Positions 29,489 through 38,999 of a stretch of DNA of 64,000 nucleotides are shown here, piece by piece; positions within the stretch are counted from its first letter, which is position 1, and each line of letters opens with the position of its first letter. The notes beneath the pieces were generated by a model. That model was not told the origin of the DNA. It worked only from the letters and a program-made list of their open reading frames with translations, and did no database searches. This stretch comes from Sphingomonas naasensis (lineage in GTDB: Bacteria > Pseudomonadota > Alphaproteobacteria > Sphingomonadales > Sphingomonadaceae): positions 186,001-250,000 of the forward strand of contig NZ_SRXU01000001.1 in the NCBI RefSeq assembly GCF_004792695.1, given 5' to 3'. Made by a program: the position numbers and the translations under genes.

Positions 29489-32140
29489 TCAGGCGGCCGC
29501 TTTGGCGTCCGCCAGCGCCGCACGCACCGCGCCGAGCGCATCGCCGGCCTTGCTGCCGTCCGGACCGCCGCCCTGCGCCATGTCGGGACGGCCGCCGCCG
29601 CCCTGCCCGCCGAGCACCGCGACCGCGGTCTTGACCAGATCGACTGCGCTCAGCCCGAGCCCGTCGCTGACGCCGACCGCGACCGAGGCGCGGCCGTCAT
29701 TGATCGCGACCAGCGCGACCACCCCGCTGCCGATCCGCGCACGCGCCTCGTCGACCGCACCGCGCAAGGCCTTGGGATCGAGACCCTCGAGCACCTGACC
29801 AACGAAGTTGACTCCGCCGATCTGCTCGGGGCCGGCGGGCGCCGCCGCGCCGCCGCCGCCGAGCGCGAGCGCCTTCTTCGCATCGGCGAGCTCGCGCTCG
29901 AGCCGGCGGCGCTCCTCGACGAGGCTCAGCACGCGCGCGGGCACGTCGTCGGGCGAGGTCTTGAGCGCAGCCGCCGCTTCCTTGAGCCGCTCGTCGCGCG
30001 CGTTGAGCCACTGCCGCGCCGCCTCGCCGGTCAGCGCCTCGATGCGGCGGATCCCCGAAGAGACCGCGCTCTCCGAGACGATCTTGAAGATCGCGATGTC
30101 GCCGGTCGCGTTGACATGGGTGCCGCCGCACAGCTCGACCGAATAATGCTGGTCGTCGCCGCGGCCCATCGAGAGCACGCGGACCTCGTCGCCATATTTC
30201 TCGCCGAACAGCGCCATCGCGCCCGCCGCGATCGCATCCTCGGGCGTCATCAGCCGGGTGCCCACCGCCTCGTTGTGGCGGATCTGGGCGTTCACATCGG
30301 CTTCGATCGCAGCGATCTCCTGCGGCGTCAGCGCCGAGGGGTGCGAGAAGTCGAAGCGCAGCCGATCGGGCGCGACGAGGCTGCCCTTCTGGGTGACGTG
30401 GCCGCCCAGCCGCTTGCGCAGCGCGGCGTGCAGCAGATGCGTCGCGCTGTGGTTGGCGCGGATCGCGTCGCGGCGCACGGCATCGACCGACAGCTTGACG
30501 GTGTCGCCGACCGACAGCTCGCCGCTGTCGATCTTCGCATGATGCGCGTGGAGCCGGCCGAGCGGCTTGGAGGTGTCGTCCACCACCGCGCGCAGCCTGT
30601 CATTGGTAATGGTGCCTGCATCGCCCATCTGGCCGCCCGATTCGCCGTAGAACGGCGTCTGGTTGGTGATGATGGTGACCGCGTCGCCCACGCCCGCCTT
30701 GTCGACGCGCGCGCCATCCTTGACGATCGCGACGACCTGGCCCTCGCCTTCGGTGCCGTTATAGCCGGTGAATTCGGTGCCGCCGAGTTCGTCGGCGATA
30801 TCGTACCAGACCTCGTCGCTTGCCTTGTCGCCCGAGCCCTTCCACGCCGCCCGCGCGGCGCGCTTCTGTTCGGCCATCGCCGAATCGAAGCCCGAGCGAT
30901 CGACGCTGATCGACCGCGGCCGCAGCGCGTCCTCGGTCAGGTCGTAGGGGAAGCCGAAGGTGTCGTAGAGCTTGAACGCAGTCTCGCCGGGCAGCGTATC
31001 GCCTTCGGCAAGGCCCTGCGTCGCCTCGTCGAGCAACCGGAGGCCGTTGGCGAGCGTCTGGCGGAAACGCGTCTCTTCCTGCAGCAACGTCGCCTCGATC
31101 AGCGGCTGCGCGCGAACGAGCTCGGGATAGGCGGCGCCCATCTCGGCGACCAGCGACGGCACCATCCGGTGCATCAGCGGATCCTTCGCGCCGAGCAGGT
31201 GCGCGTGGCGCATCGCGCGGCGCATGATGCGACGGAGGACATAACCGCGGCCTTCATTGGCCGGCAGCACGCCATCGGCGACGAGGAAGCCCGAGGCGCG
31301 CAGATGATCGGCGATCACGCGGTGGCTCGCCTGGTTGTCGCCGGTGGTCGACGCGCCGGTGAGCGCGCCGCTCTCGGCGATCAGCGCCTTGAAGGTGTCG
31401 GTGTCGTAATTGTCATGGACGCCCTGGAGCACCGCGGCGACGCGCTCGAGCCCCATGCCGGTATCGATGCTCGGCTTGGGCAGCTCGCCGATCTGGACGT
31501 CGTTCTCCTGCAGATACTGCATGAAGACGAGGTTCCAGATCTCGACGAAACGATCGCCATCTTCCTCGGGCGATCCGGGGGGGCCGCCCCAGATATGGTC
31601 GCCATGATCGTAGAAGATCTCCGAGCACGGCCCGCACGGGCCATCCGATCCCATCGCCCAGAAATTGTCCTTGGTCGGGATGCGGATGATCCGGCTCTCG
31701 GGCAGGCCGGCGATCTTCTTCCACAGATCGAATGCCTGATCGTCGGTGTGGTAGACCGTCGCGGTGAGCTTCTCTGCCGGAATGCCCCATTCCCGCGTCA
31801 GCAGAGTCCACGCATGCGTGATCGCCTGCTCCTTGAAATAGTCGCCGAACGAGAAATTGCCGAGCATCTCGAAGAAAGTGTGGTGGCGCGCGGTGTAGCC
31901 GACATTGTCGAGATCATTGTGCTTGCCGCCGGCGCGGACGCATTTCTGCGAGCTGGTCGCGGTCGAATAGGGGCGCGTCTCGAGCCCGGTGAACACGTTC
32001 TTGAACGGCACCATGCCCGCATTGACGAACATCAGCGTCGGATCATTGTGCGGCACGAGCGGCGCGCTCGGCACGCGGGCATGACCCTGGCCTTCGAAAT
32101 AGTCGAGGAAGCTGCGGCGGATATCGTTCGTGGACGTCAT
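29489..32140 (-). CDS. alaS: Alanyl-tRNA synthetase
   Basis: Charges tRNA-Ala and edits mischarged serine and glycine. It has 883 residues from ATG 32140 ([20 protein letters not shown]). The class II catalytic core is N-terminal ([40 protein letters not shown]). The editing domain carries the zinc ligands in [14 protein letters not shown] and [11 protein letters not shown]. The C-Ala domain with Gly-rich [16 protein letters not shown] closes the chain. All motifs are intact. Confidence 0.98.
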   Translation of the reverse strand: MTSTNDIRRSFLDYFEGQGHARVPSAPLVPHNDPTLMFVNAGMVPFKNVFTGLETRPYSTATSSQKCVRAGGKHNDLDNVGYTARHHTFFEMLGNFSFGDYFKEQAITHAWTLLTREWGIPAEKLTATVYHTDDQAFDLWKKIAGLPESRIIRIPTKDNFWAMGSDGPCGPCSEIFYDHGDHIWGGPPGSPEEDGDRFVEIWNLVFMQYLQENDVQIGELPKPSIDTGMGLERVAAVLQGVHDNYDTDTFKALIAESGALTGASTTGDNQASHRVIADHLRASGFLVADGVLPANEGRGYVLRRIMRRAMRHAHLLGAKDPLMHRMVPSLVAEMGAAYPELVRAQPLIEATLLQEETRFRQTLANGLRLLDEATQGLAEGDTLPGETAFKLYDTFGFPYDLTEDALRPRSISVDRSGFDSAMAEQKRAARAAWKGSGDKASDEVWYDIADELGGTEFTGYNGTEGEGQVVAIVKDGARVDKAGVGDAVTIITNQTPFYGESGGQMGDAGTITNDRLRAVVDDTSKPLGRLHAHHAKIDSGELSVGDTVKLSVDAVRRDAIRANHSATHLLHAALRKRLGGHVTQKGSLVAPDRLRFDFSHPSALTPQEIAAIEADVNAQIRHNEAVGTRLMTPEDAIAAGAMALFGEKYGDEVRVLSMGRGDDQHYSVELCGGTHVNATGDIAIFKIVSESAVSSGIRRIEALTGEAARQWLNARDERLKEAAAALKTSPDDVPARVLSLVEERRRLERELADAKKALALGGGGAAAPAGPEQIGGVNFVGQVLEGLDPKALRGAVDEARARIGSGVVALVAINDGRASVAVGVSDGLGLSAVDLVKTAVAVLGGQGGGGRPDMAQGGGPDGSKAGDALGAVRAALADAKAAA

Positions 32141-32221
32141 GCGATGCGACTTAGGGCGTGGCGGGGCCCGGCTCAAGCGAAACGGTTGATTACCCGGATC
32201 GGTTTTCCCGGACCGAACGAA

Positions 32222-32752
32222 TTACGCCGGACGGCGACGAAACAGCACGCTTCCGTCGCTTCCCTTGAACGGGACGAGATTGGCGAGCGCGACGCCGAAC
32301 GAAAGGATCGCGAGTGCCGCCGCCAGCGTGGCCAGCAACGTTTTCGGTTCGGCGAAGCTGCTCGCCAACCCGGCAACGACGGCGAGCAGGATATTCGCCG
32401 CCGGCCCGGCCGCGGCGATCAGCTTGTGCTTCCGCCGCGCCATGATCGTGTCGAGGGTATAAGCGACATAGCCGCCGACTTCGTGCCCCCGCATCGCCCT
32501 GCTCATCCCGAGCCGACGGCGGGCGACCTGATAGTCGAACGGGAAGACCGCGATGCGGCTCACTCGGCCGCCCAGCCGGATCGCTGCGGCGGCATGCCCC
32601 AGCTCGTGGACCAGCACGACCATGAAGGCCAGCAGCAGGTCGACGCCGATACGGACAACAAAGCCGCCATCCCCGCGGAAATACTCCCCCAACACGCCGA
32701 CCGCGGCGATCGCCGTGAGCATGAACAAGCCAGTCGCGAGCAACCGCATCAT
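32222..32752 (-). CDS. Small M50-type membrane zinc protease-like protein
   Basis: It has 176 residues and about five hydrophobic segments. The HExxH motif is VLVHELGHAAAA (H49, E50, H53) at the end of a membrane helix, as in site-2 proteases. A third ligand candidate is D166 in NLVPFKGSDGSVL, which takes the place of the LDGG motif of the M50 family. There is no PDZ domain and the protein is about half the size of RseP. The ATG overlaps the stop of the upstream kinase-like gene (ATGA). Probably an active intramembrane protease; the substrate is unknown. Confidence 0.7.
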   Translation of the reverse strand: MMRLLATGLFMLTAIAAVGVLGEYFRGDGGFVVRIGVDLLLAFMVVLVHELGHAAAAIRLGGRVSRIAVFPFDYQVARRRLGMSRAMRGHEVGGYVAYTLDTIMARRKHKLIAAAGPAANILLAVVAGLASSFAEPKTLLATLAAALAILSFGVALANLVPFKGSDGSVLFRRRPA

Positions 32753-33639
32753 GACCCGTCCGCCGGCGCGATCACGCTCAGGGCCCTGGCTTCGAGCGTG
32801 AAGTCGAGCGGCACCGCCAGCGACTTCACTTCGCCGTCGAGCGCGACGTCGATGCAGCGCTTCGGTCCGGTGACGCGCAGTTCCGGCGTGTCGCCGATCG
32901 CAGCGAAGTCTCGGTCCGGATCGGCGCGCCCGATCAGCGCCCGCAGCGCGAAGCCGATCAACGCCATGCGCCGGCGCGAGGCCACGGCATAGACCGAGAG
33001 CACGCCGTCATCGAGCGCCTCGCGCTGGCCGAGCTTGCCCGCCTCGAGCACATAGCGATTGTTGCCGACAAACAGCATCGGCGTGACCACGCTTTCCTCG
33101 CGATCGGGCATTTCGAGCCGCAAGCGACGGTGCCGCATCCGGCGCACGGCCGCAGCGGCGGCAGGCAAGGCGGCAAGCTTCTTGGGGAGCGCCATGTCTT
33201 CGCGCTGGTGGACAAGATCCGGATAGAAGCCGATCGAGGCGTTGTTGACGAAGACATGGTCGTTGACGCGCGCAAGGTCTATGCGGCGCTGCGTTCCGGT
33301 GGCGATGAGCTTCGCCGCCTCGGGGAGCTTGAGCGGCACGCCGAGCTCGCGTGCGAGGTGATTGCGCGTGCCGAGTGGAAGGATGCCGAGCGTCGCCCCT
33401 GCATGAGCCAGCGCACCGGCCGCGCCGCCGAGCGTGCCGTCGCCGCCGCCGACCACCACCAGCTCCCGGTCGGCGACCTTCGCCGCCGCCTCTGCGACGC
33501 GATCACCCGGCAGGAGCTGCAGGTCGATGGCGAGCCCGGCATCGGCGAACGCCTTCTCGATCTCGGGCCCGAGCGCGTCACCGCGCGCCGCGGCGGTGCC
33601 ACCGCTGCGGTTGACGAGGACCGGGATGCGTTCGCTCAC
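32749..33639 (-). CDS. Diacylglycerol kinase/YegS-family lipid kinase
   Basis: It has 296 residues from GTG 33639, which overlaps the stop of the upstream peptidase gene as GTGA. The DAGK catalytic domain shows the ATP loop VVVGGGDGTLGGAAGAL near residue 60 and LGILPLGTRNHLARELGVP. A second beta-sandwich half follows. Such proteins phosphorylate diacylglycerol, sphingosine-like bases or related lipids; which one cannot be told from sequence. In a sphingolipid-making sphingomonad a sphingoid substrate is conceivable (inference). Confidence 0.82.
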   Translation of the reverse strand: MSERIPVLVNRSGGTAAARGDALGPEIEKAFADAGLAIDLQLLPGDRVAEAAAKVADRELVVVGGGDGTLGGAAGALAHAGATLGILPLGTRNHLARELGVPLKLPEAAKLIATGTQRRIDLARVNDHVFVNNASIGFYPDLVHQREDMALPKKLAALPAAAAAVRRMRHRRLRLEMPDREESVVTPMLFVGNNRYVLEAGKLGQREALDDGVLSVYAVASRRRMALIGFALRALIGRADPDRDFAAIGDTPELRVTGPKRCIDVALDGEVKSLAVPLDFTLEARALSVIAPADGS

Positions 33640-34901
33640 TCGAACGGGCGATCGATCGAGCGCGGCGGCACGCTGAACCATTTCGGACCGCTCTCGGTCA
33701 TGTGGAAGCAGTCCTCCAGCCGGATGCCGAAGCTGCCGGGGATGTAGATGCCCGGCTCGTTCGAGAAGCACATGCCCGGCGCGAGCGACGTCTTCTCGCC
33801 GCGGACGAGGTTGACCGGCTCGTGGCCGTCCATGCCGATGCCGTGCCCGGTCCGGTGCGAGAGACCGGGGAGCTTGTAGTCGGGGCCGTAGCCGAGCGAG
33901 GTGTAATAGCCGCGCACCGCGTCATCGACCGAACCCGCCGGCGCGCCGAGCTTTGCGGCCGCGAGCGCGATCTGCTGGCCGCGCGCGACCACGTCCCATA
34001 CCTTGCGTTGCTCGGCGCTCGGCGTGCCGAAGACGAAGCTGCGCGAGACGTCGGATTGATAGCCCTGCACGGTGCAGCCGCAATCCATCAGCACCACCTC
34101 GCCCGGCGTCACGCGCTGGGGCTTGCGCGAGCCGTGCGGATAGGCGGCCGCCTCGCCGAGCAGGATCAGGTTGAACTCGACCGAACCACCGAGCTTGCGC
34201 GTCGCGGCGGCCATCAGCGCACCGATATCGGTGTTGCTCATCCCCTCGCGGATGCGCGGATATGTCCAGCGATAGGCTGCGATCGTGACGTCGGTGGCGA
34301 GCTGCATCAGCGCGATCTCGGGCGCGGTCTTGATCATCCGGCAGCCGCGGACGACCGGATTGGCCGAGACGATCTTCGCGCCGGGCAATGCACGCTGCAG
34401 CCCGTCGACGATGAAATAGCGGTTGGTCTCCTCGATCCCCACCGGCCTCGCCGCGAGCTTGCGCTCCCGGAGAAAGCCAGCGACCACCTTGAGCGGATCC
34501 TCGTCTTCCTGCCACACGCGCACCTCGGCCGGCACGCCCAGGCTCTCGCGCACCGACGGCTCCTCGAAGAACGGCGTGACGATGCAGGGTTCGCCTTCGA
34601 CCGGAAGCACCACGGAGGTCAGCCGCTCGCTGCGGCTCCAGCGCACCCCGGTGAAATAGATCAGCGACGAGCCCGGCTCGATCAGCACCGCACCGATCCC
34701 GGCCGCCTTCATCAGCGCCTGCGCGCGCGCGATCCGCGCAAGCCGTTCCGGCTGGCCGATCGGCGCCGCGCCTTTGGTGATGTCGCCGAGATCTGAAACA
34801 TCGATCTCCTCCGCGCGCAGCATCCCCGGCAGCGCGAGCAGCGGCACCGCACCGGCGGCGCGGATCAGCGTGCGACGGCTGAGGCTGGGCGAGCGTAGCA
34901 T
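33636..34901 (-). CDS. Tat-exported Xaa-Pro peptidase (M24 family)
   Basis: It has 421 residues from ATG 34901. The N-terminus LSRRTLIRAAGAVPLLALPG is a twin-arginine signal, so it is exported folded. A creatinase-like N-domain is followed by the pita-bread metal site: both Asp in LMDCGCTVQGYQSDVSRSF, His in SHRTGHGIGMDGHE, and Glu in FSNEPGIYIPGSFG and RLEDCF. All five ligands are present. It is first of the three-gene minus run peptidase - lipid kinase - M50 protein, linked by 4-base overlaps, and diverges from the symporter at 35002. Confidence 0.88.
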   Translation of the reverse strand: MLRSPSLSRRTLIRAAGAVPLLALPGMLRAEEIDVSDLGDITKGAAPIGQPERLARIARAQALMKAAGIGAVLIEPGSSLIYFTGVRWSRSERLTSVVLPVEGEPCIVTPFFEEPSVRESLGVPAEVRVWQEDEDPLKVVAGFLRERKLAARPVGIEETNRYFIVDGLQRALPGAKIVSANPVVRGCRMIKTAPEIALMQLATDVTIAAYRWTYPRIREGMSNTDIGALMAAATRKLGGSVEFNLILLGEAAAYPHGSRKPQRVTPGEVVLMDCGCTVQGYQSDVSRSFVFGTPSAEQRKVWDVVARGQQIALAAAKLGAPAGSVDDAVRGYYTSLGYGPDYKLPGLSHRTGHGIGMDGHEPVNLVRGEKTSLAPGMCFSNEPGIYIPGSFGIRLEDCFHMTESGPKWFSVPPRSIDRPFE

Positions 34902-35001
34902 TCGGGCGACTCCGTCGATAATTGCGTGGACTTCCGCGATAGGGTCCTTGACCCGGCCGCGACAATCCCCTTCCCTGCCGCGAACTTTTCTGGGGGTCTT
35001 T

Positions 35002-36336
35002 GTGGGTAAGCGACTGACGTGGTTCATTCTGGCCGGGCTGCTGCTGGGCGGCCTGATCGGCTGGGGACTCAATGTCGCCTTCGACGACGGCAGCGCCGCG
35101 AGCGCCGAGAAGCTGAAGGACATCAGCTACTGGTTCGACATCCCGACCCAGATGTTCCTCCATCTGATCAAGATGATCATCGCGCCGCTGGTCGTCTCGA
35201 CGCTCGTCGTCGGCATCGCGCACATGGGCGGCACCGGGGCGATCGGGCGCGTGGGGATCAAGGCGTTCCTGTGGTTCGTCACCGCCAGCCTCGTCTCGCT
35301 GACGCTGGGGCTGCTGCTGGTCAACCTGCTCCAGCCCGGCGTCGGCCTCAACCTGCCGCTGCCCGACGCGGCCGCTTCGAGCGGAGTCGACCGTTCGGGC
35401 TTCGACGCCGCGAAGTTCTTCATCCACATCGTGCCGACCTCGGCGATCGACGCAATGGCGACCAACGACATCCTCCAGCTGGTGATCTTCTCGCTGTTCT
35501 TCGGCGTCGGCATGGCTGCGGTCGGCGAGAAGGCGGCGCCGTTGCTCAAGGGGCTCGAGGCGCTGGTCTCGGTGATGCTCACCGTCACCGGCTATGTCAT
35601 GCTGTTCGCGCCGGTCGCGGTGTTCTGCGCGGTGGCGCGGACGTTGGCGACGCGCGGGCTCGGCGTGGTCGGCGACCTCGCCTTCTTCATGGGCACCTTC
35701 TATCTCGGCCTCTTCGTGCTCTGGGGCGTGCTGCTCGGCGCCTGCTTCCTGATCGTCGGGCCGCGCACCGGCACACTGCTGCGCTATCTGCGCGATCCGA
35801 TCCTGCTCGGCTTCTCGACCGCCTCGTCCGAGGCCGCCTATCCGCGCACGCTCGAGGCGCTCGACCGTTTCGGCGTGCCGCCGCGGATCGCCAGCTTCGT
35901 GCTGCCGCTGGGCTATTCGTTCAACCTCGACGGCTCGATGATGTACATGACCTTCGCGTCGCTGTTCATCGCGCAGGCCTATGGCATCCACCTCGATTGG
36001 GGGACGATGATCACGATGCTGCTGATGCTGATGATCACAAGCAAGGGCATCGCCGGCGTGCCGCGCGCCAGCCTCGTGGTGATCACGGGCACGCTGTCGC
36101 ATTTCCAGATCCCCGAGGCCGGCATTCTGCTCATCCTCGCGGTCGACCATTTCCTCGACATGGGCCGCACCGCGACCAACGTGATCGGCAATGCCGTCGC
36201 CGCGACGGTGGTGGCGCGCTGGGAAGGTCAGCTCGATCCGGTCCAGCCGCCCGAGATCGAAGTCCCGCAGGTACAAGGCGGCGCGCCCGATCTCGACAGC
36301 TTCGAGGAATATGGCGACGGAGCCGCGCGTCCGTGA
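35002..36336 (+). CDS. Dicarboxylate/amino acid:cation symporter (DAACS family)
   Basis: Inner-membrane sodium- or proton-coupled uptake of C4-dicarboxylates or glutamate/aspartate. It has 444 residues from GTG 35002 behind TGGGGG. Eight helices and two re-entrant loops are expected: GLLLGGLIGWGLN, the serine-rich hairpin LGFSTASSEAAYPRTLE near residue 270, YSFNLDGSMMYMTFASLF, and VDHFLDMGRTATNVIGNA, which carries the substrate-binding Asp/Arg/Asn set. The stop overlaps the GTG of the next gene. Confidence 0.92.
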   Translation: MGKRLTWFILAGLLLGGLIGWGLNVAFDDGSAASAEKLKDISYWFDIPTQMFLHLIKMIIAPLVVSTLVVGIAHMGGTGAIGRVGIKAFLWFVTASLVSLTLGLLLVNLLQPGVGLNLPLPDAAASSGVDRSGFDAAKFFIHIVPTSAIDAMATNDILQLVIFSLFFGVGMAAVGEKAAPLLKGLEALVSVMLTVTGYVMLFAPVAVFCAVARTLATRGLGVVGDLAFFMGTFYLGLFVLWGVLLGACFLIVGPRTGTLLRYLRDPILLGFSTASSEAAYPRTLEALDRFGVPPRIASFVLPLGYSFNLDGSMMYMTFASLFIAQAYGIHLDWGTMITMLLMLMITSKGIAGVPRASLVVITGTLSHFQIPEAGILLILAVDHFLDMGRTATNVIGNAVAATVVARWEGQLDPVQPPEIEVPQVQGGAPDLDSFEEYGDGAARP

Positions 36337-36785
36337 GCCTTGCGTTGCGGACGACGCTGCTCGCCGCATTGGTGCTGGCGCCCTTGTCGGGCGCGGCGGC
36401 GGCGCAGAAGGCAACAAAGTGGGTCAGCCTCTACACCGATCGCGACGGCGAGACCTTCTACGATCCGGCCAGCGTGACGCGCGCCGGCAGCCGCACCCGG
36501 CTCAAGCTGCGCGCGATCGCCACGGGCGACACGGCCTTCTCGGCGATCATGCTCGTCGAGGTCGACTGCAAGGCGCAGACGATGGGCATGTTGTCGATGG
36601 AACAATATGGCGCCGGCCCCCAGCCGGTGCGTACGCGGAGCGTGCCGGCCGACAAGGTCGAGCGTCAGCCGATGTTCGTGGGCGAGGACATAGAGCCGAT
36701 CTACCGCGCCGCCTGCCCCAGGGGGGCACCGCTGTCCGCGATAAAGGGACCACCGATCGTGGTCGTGCCCCCGCCCGCGCGCTAG
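36333..36785 (+). CDS. Secreted protein resembling surface-adhesin E domain
   Basis: It has 150 residues from GTG 36333, which overlaps the symporter stop (GTGA). The signal peptide is SLALRTTLLAALVLAPLSGAAAAQ. The pattern WVSLYTDRDGETFYDPASV followed by RLKLRAI and later VEVDCKAQTMGML and YRAACP matches small periplasmic proteins with the surface-adhesin E fold. The two Cys probably form a disulfide. The role is unknown, and the coupling to a transporter may be incidental. Confidence 0.72.
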   Translation: MSLALRTTLLAALVLAPLSGAAAAQKATKWVSLYTDRDGETFYDPASVTRAGSRTRLKLRAIATGDTAFSAIMLVEVDCKAQTMGMLSMEQYGAGPQPVRTRSVPADKVERQPMFVGEDIEPIYRAACPRGAPLSAIKGPPIVVVPPPAR

Positions 36786-36791
36786 CGCCGC

Positions 36792-37418
36792 TCAGGCATA
36801 GGCATAGGGTCCGCCGGCCCTCAGCGCGGCCTGATACGCGGGGCGGGCGTGGATCTTCACGAGCCAGGCGGCGACGTGCGGGCGTCCCTCGGTCGCACCG
36901 GCGCGGGCGACGGCGGCCTCGAGCGGGAAGCTCATCATCACATCGGCTGCGGTGAGTTCCTTCCCAGCGAACCATGGCCGCTGCGCGAGCTCGCCCTCGA
37001 CATAGTCGAGATGAACGTCGATCATCGGCTGGAACTTCTTCTGCGCCATGCCGCCGAGCAGCGGCACCCGGCTCAGCACCAGCTTGGTGAACAGCGGCGG
37101 CATCAGCGAGCCCTCGGCATAATGGAGGAAATGGCGGTAACGCAGCGCATCCTCGCGATGCGCCGGCGCGCCGAGCCGGCCGTCGCCCTTCTCGATCAGA
37201 TATTCGACGATCGCGCCGGTCTCGGCGACGACGAGGCCATCCTCCTCGATCACCGGCGACTTGCCGAGCGGATGGATCGCCCTGAGCGCGGGCGGGGCGA
37301 GCATCGTCGCCTTGTCGCGGGCATAGCGCTTGACGGTGTACGGCAGCCCCAGCTCCTCGAGCAGCCAGAGGATGCGCTGCGAGCGCGAATTCTCGAGGTG
37401 ATGGACGATGATCGTCAT
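36792..37418 (-). CDS. Glutathione S-transferase
   Basis: It has 208 residues from ATG 37418. The N-terminal thioredoxin-like domain has HHLENSRSQRILWLLEELGL, the cis-proline GKSPVIEEDG and the Ser/Glu of VAETGAIVEYLI that bind glutathione. The C-terminal helical domain has TAADVMMSFPLEAA, the usual N-capping box. Substrate unknown. It lies downstream of the RNB gene on the same strand, 34 bases away. Confidence 0.9.
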   Translation of the reverse strand: MTIIVHHLENSRSQRILWLLEELGLPYTVKRYARDKATMLAPPALRAIHPLGKSPVIEEDGLVVAETGAIVEYLIEKGDGRLGAPAHREDALRYRHFLHYAEGSLMPPLFTKLVLSRVPLLGGMAQKKFQPMIDVHLDYVEGELAQRPWFAGKELTAADVMMSFPLEAAVARAGATEGRPHVAAWLVKIHARPAYQAALRAGGPYAYA

Positions 37419-37452
37419 GCAGGCTCTCCCTTGGCGAGCGATAGGGCGGTGC

Positions 37453-38838
37453 TCAATCGACGCGCTCGAAGCGGACGCTGCGCTTGCCGGGATCGGCATC
37501 GATCAGCCGGACCCGGATCGCATCGCCCGGTGCGGCGCCGTTCGCGTCGATGCGAGTGACCACGGGCAGCGCGCCGAGCTGCATGCGCGCGCCGCGCGCA
37601 TCGACATCGGTGACGCCGGCGGCGAAGATCTCGCCTTCGCGGCCCTGAAGCATCGCGGCCTCGGCGAGATCGATCACCGCGCGGTCGATCTGCCCGGCCA
37701 GCGCATCGGCGCGCGCCATCACCTTGGGCAGGCGCGCAAACGCCTCGGTGACGGCGGCGGGAACGGGTTGGCCATTGGCCACGGCCAGCGCAGCGCGGAC
37801 GACATAGCGATCGGCGAGCCGGCGGAGCGGCGCAGTGGCATGGGCATAGCTCGCCGCCACCGCCGCATGCCACGGCACCACGCCCTCCTGCCACGGCGCA
37901 TAGCTCGCCCCCTGCCCAGCGCGGCGGATCGCGAGCATCAGCGCGGCCTCGCGATGATCGGTCGGATCGAGCCGCGGCTCGAAGGCGGCGAGCGGCTGAT
38001 CCTCGGGCCAGTCGATCGCGAAGGCGCGCGCGGTGTTGCGCAGCCGCTCGATTGCGGCCGGATCGGGCTCGGCCATTACCCGGAACAGCCCGGTATGGTG
38101 AGCGAGCAGCGCATCGGCGACGGCGAGATTGGTGGCGAGCGAAAGCGCCGCGTTCTGATCCTCGGACAGATGCCGGGTGCGGAATTCCAGCGCCAGCCGA
38201 CCATCGCCGCGCTCGGCGACTTCCTGCTCGGGCGGATCGACCCGCGCGGCGCCGCGGGCCGCCTCGGCGGCGGCGATGCGGCGGGCGAGCTCGGCGAAGC
38301 CGGGGGGGAGATCTGCGTCGGTCACGGTCTCGTAGCCGAGCTTGGCGCGGCTGCGGACGATGGCGCGTTCGACGCCGTCGAGCCGCACCGCGCCATCGCC
38401 TGCGACGCGCACCGTGAACACCACCGCCGGACGCGGCCCGGCCGGCAGCAGGCTGGCTGCGCCTTCGCTGAGCGAGGGCGGATAGAGGCCGGCCTTGCCG
38501 TCGGGCAGATAGAGCGTGGTGCCGCGCTTCCACGCCTCGACATCGAGCGCGTCGCCATCGTCGACGAACCATGCGACATCGGCGATCGCATAATGGAGCA
38601 GCAGATCGCTTCCGCTGGCCTCGATCGCGAACGCCTGATCGAGATCGGTCGAGCGTATCGGATCGAGCGTGACGAAAGGCCGATCGGTGCGATCGACATG
38701 CGCGGTCGGCGCGCGCGTCGCAGCAGTCTCGGCGGCGGCTAGGACGGCGGGCGGAAAGCCGGCCGGCACCTGATATTGGCTGCGGATAGCCGACAGGCCT
38801 TCGGCCAGCACGTTCCCGGGATCGACGATCGCCTTCAT
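37453..38838 (-). CDS. RNB-domain ribonuclease (RNase II-like)
   Basis: 3' to 5' exoribonuclease fold of 461 residues, shorter than RNase II or RNase R because the N-terminal cold-shock domains are missing; only a short C-terminal S1-like end (VRLIDADPGKRSVRFERV) remains. The catalytic stretch is LDPIRSTDLDQAFAI: D59, D65 and D67 match three of the four magnesium-binding Asp of E. coli RNase II, but the fourth (D210 there) is Q68. The C-terminal RNB motifs SYAHATAPLRRLADRYV are intact. Activity on RNA is likely but not assured. Confidence 0.85.
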   Translation of the reverse strand: MKAIVDPGNVLAEGLSAIRSQYQVPAGFPPAVLAAAETAATRAPTAHVDRTDRPFVTLDPIRSTDLDQAFAIEASGSDLLLHYAIADVAWFVDDGDALDVEAWKRGTTLYLPDGKAGLYPPSLSEGAASLLPAGPRPAVVFTVRVAGDGAVRLDGVERAIVRSRAKLGYETVTDADLPPGFAELARRIAAAEAARGAARVDPPEQEVAERGDGRLALEFRTRHLSEDQNAALSLATNLAVADALLAHHTGLFRVMAEPDPAAIERLRNTARAFAIDWPEDQPLAAFEPRLDPTDHREAALMLAIRRAGQGASYAPWQEGVVPWHAAVAASYAHATAPLRRLADRYVVRAALAVANGQPVPAAVTEAFARLPKVMARADALAGQIDRAVIDLAEAAMLQGREGEIFAAGVTDVDARGARMQLGALPVVTRIDANGAAPGDAIRVRLIDADPGKRSVRFERVD

Positions 38839-38874
38839 CGACTCCTGCTATAAAGGCCCCGGCCAAACGCGAAA

Positions 38875-38902
38875 GACCCGGCGCGAGGCAACGCGCCGGG
38901 TC
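38875..38902 (-). terminator. Terminator downstream of recA
   Basis: GACCCGGCGCG (38875-38885) and CGCGCCGGGTC (38892-38902) are perfect reverse complements, an 11-bp stem with a 6-base loop. On the minus strand the stem is followed by TTTCGC. It lies about 100 bases after the recA stop and 37 bases before the RNB start, so it separates the two. Confidence 0.8.
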
Positions 38903-38999
38903 TCCCGATGGGAGCAACTCCCGTGACCGCCGCCGGGCACCAGGTCATGCCGGCGCGGCCGAAAGGTTAGGCTAAGGTGAGGCCAATGCGGCCTCTCGC

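Noticed and set aside
30116..32992. 958-residue frame antisense to alaS
   Set aside because: Mirror of alaS codons; it runs through the alaS start and the M50 gene without any recognisable feature.
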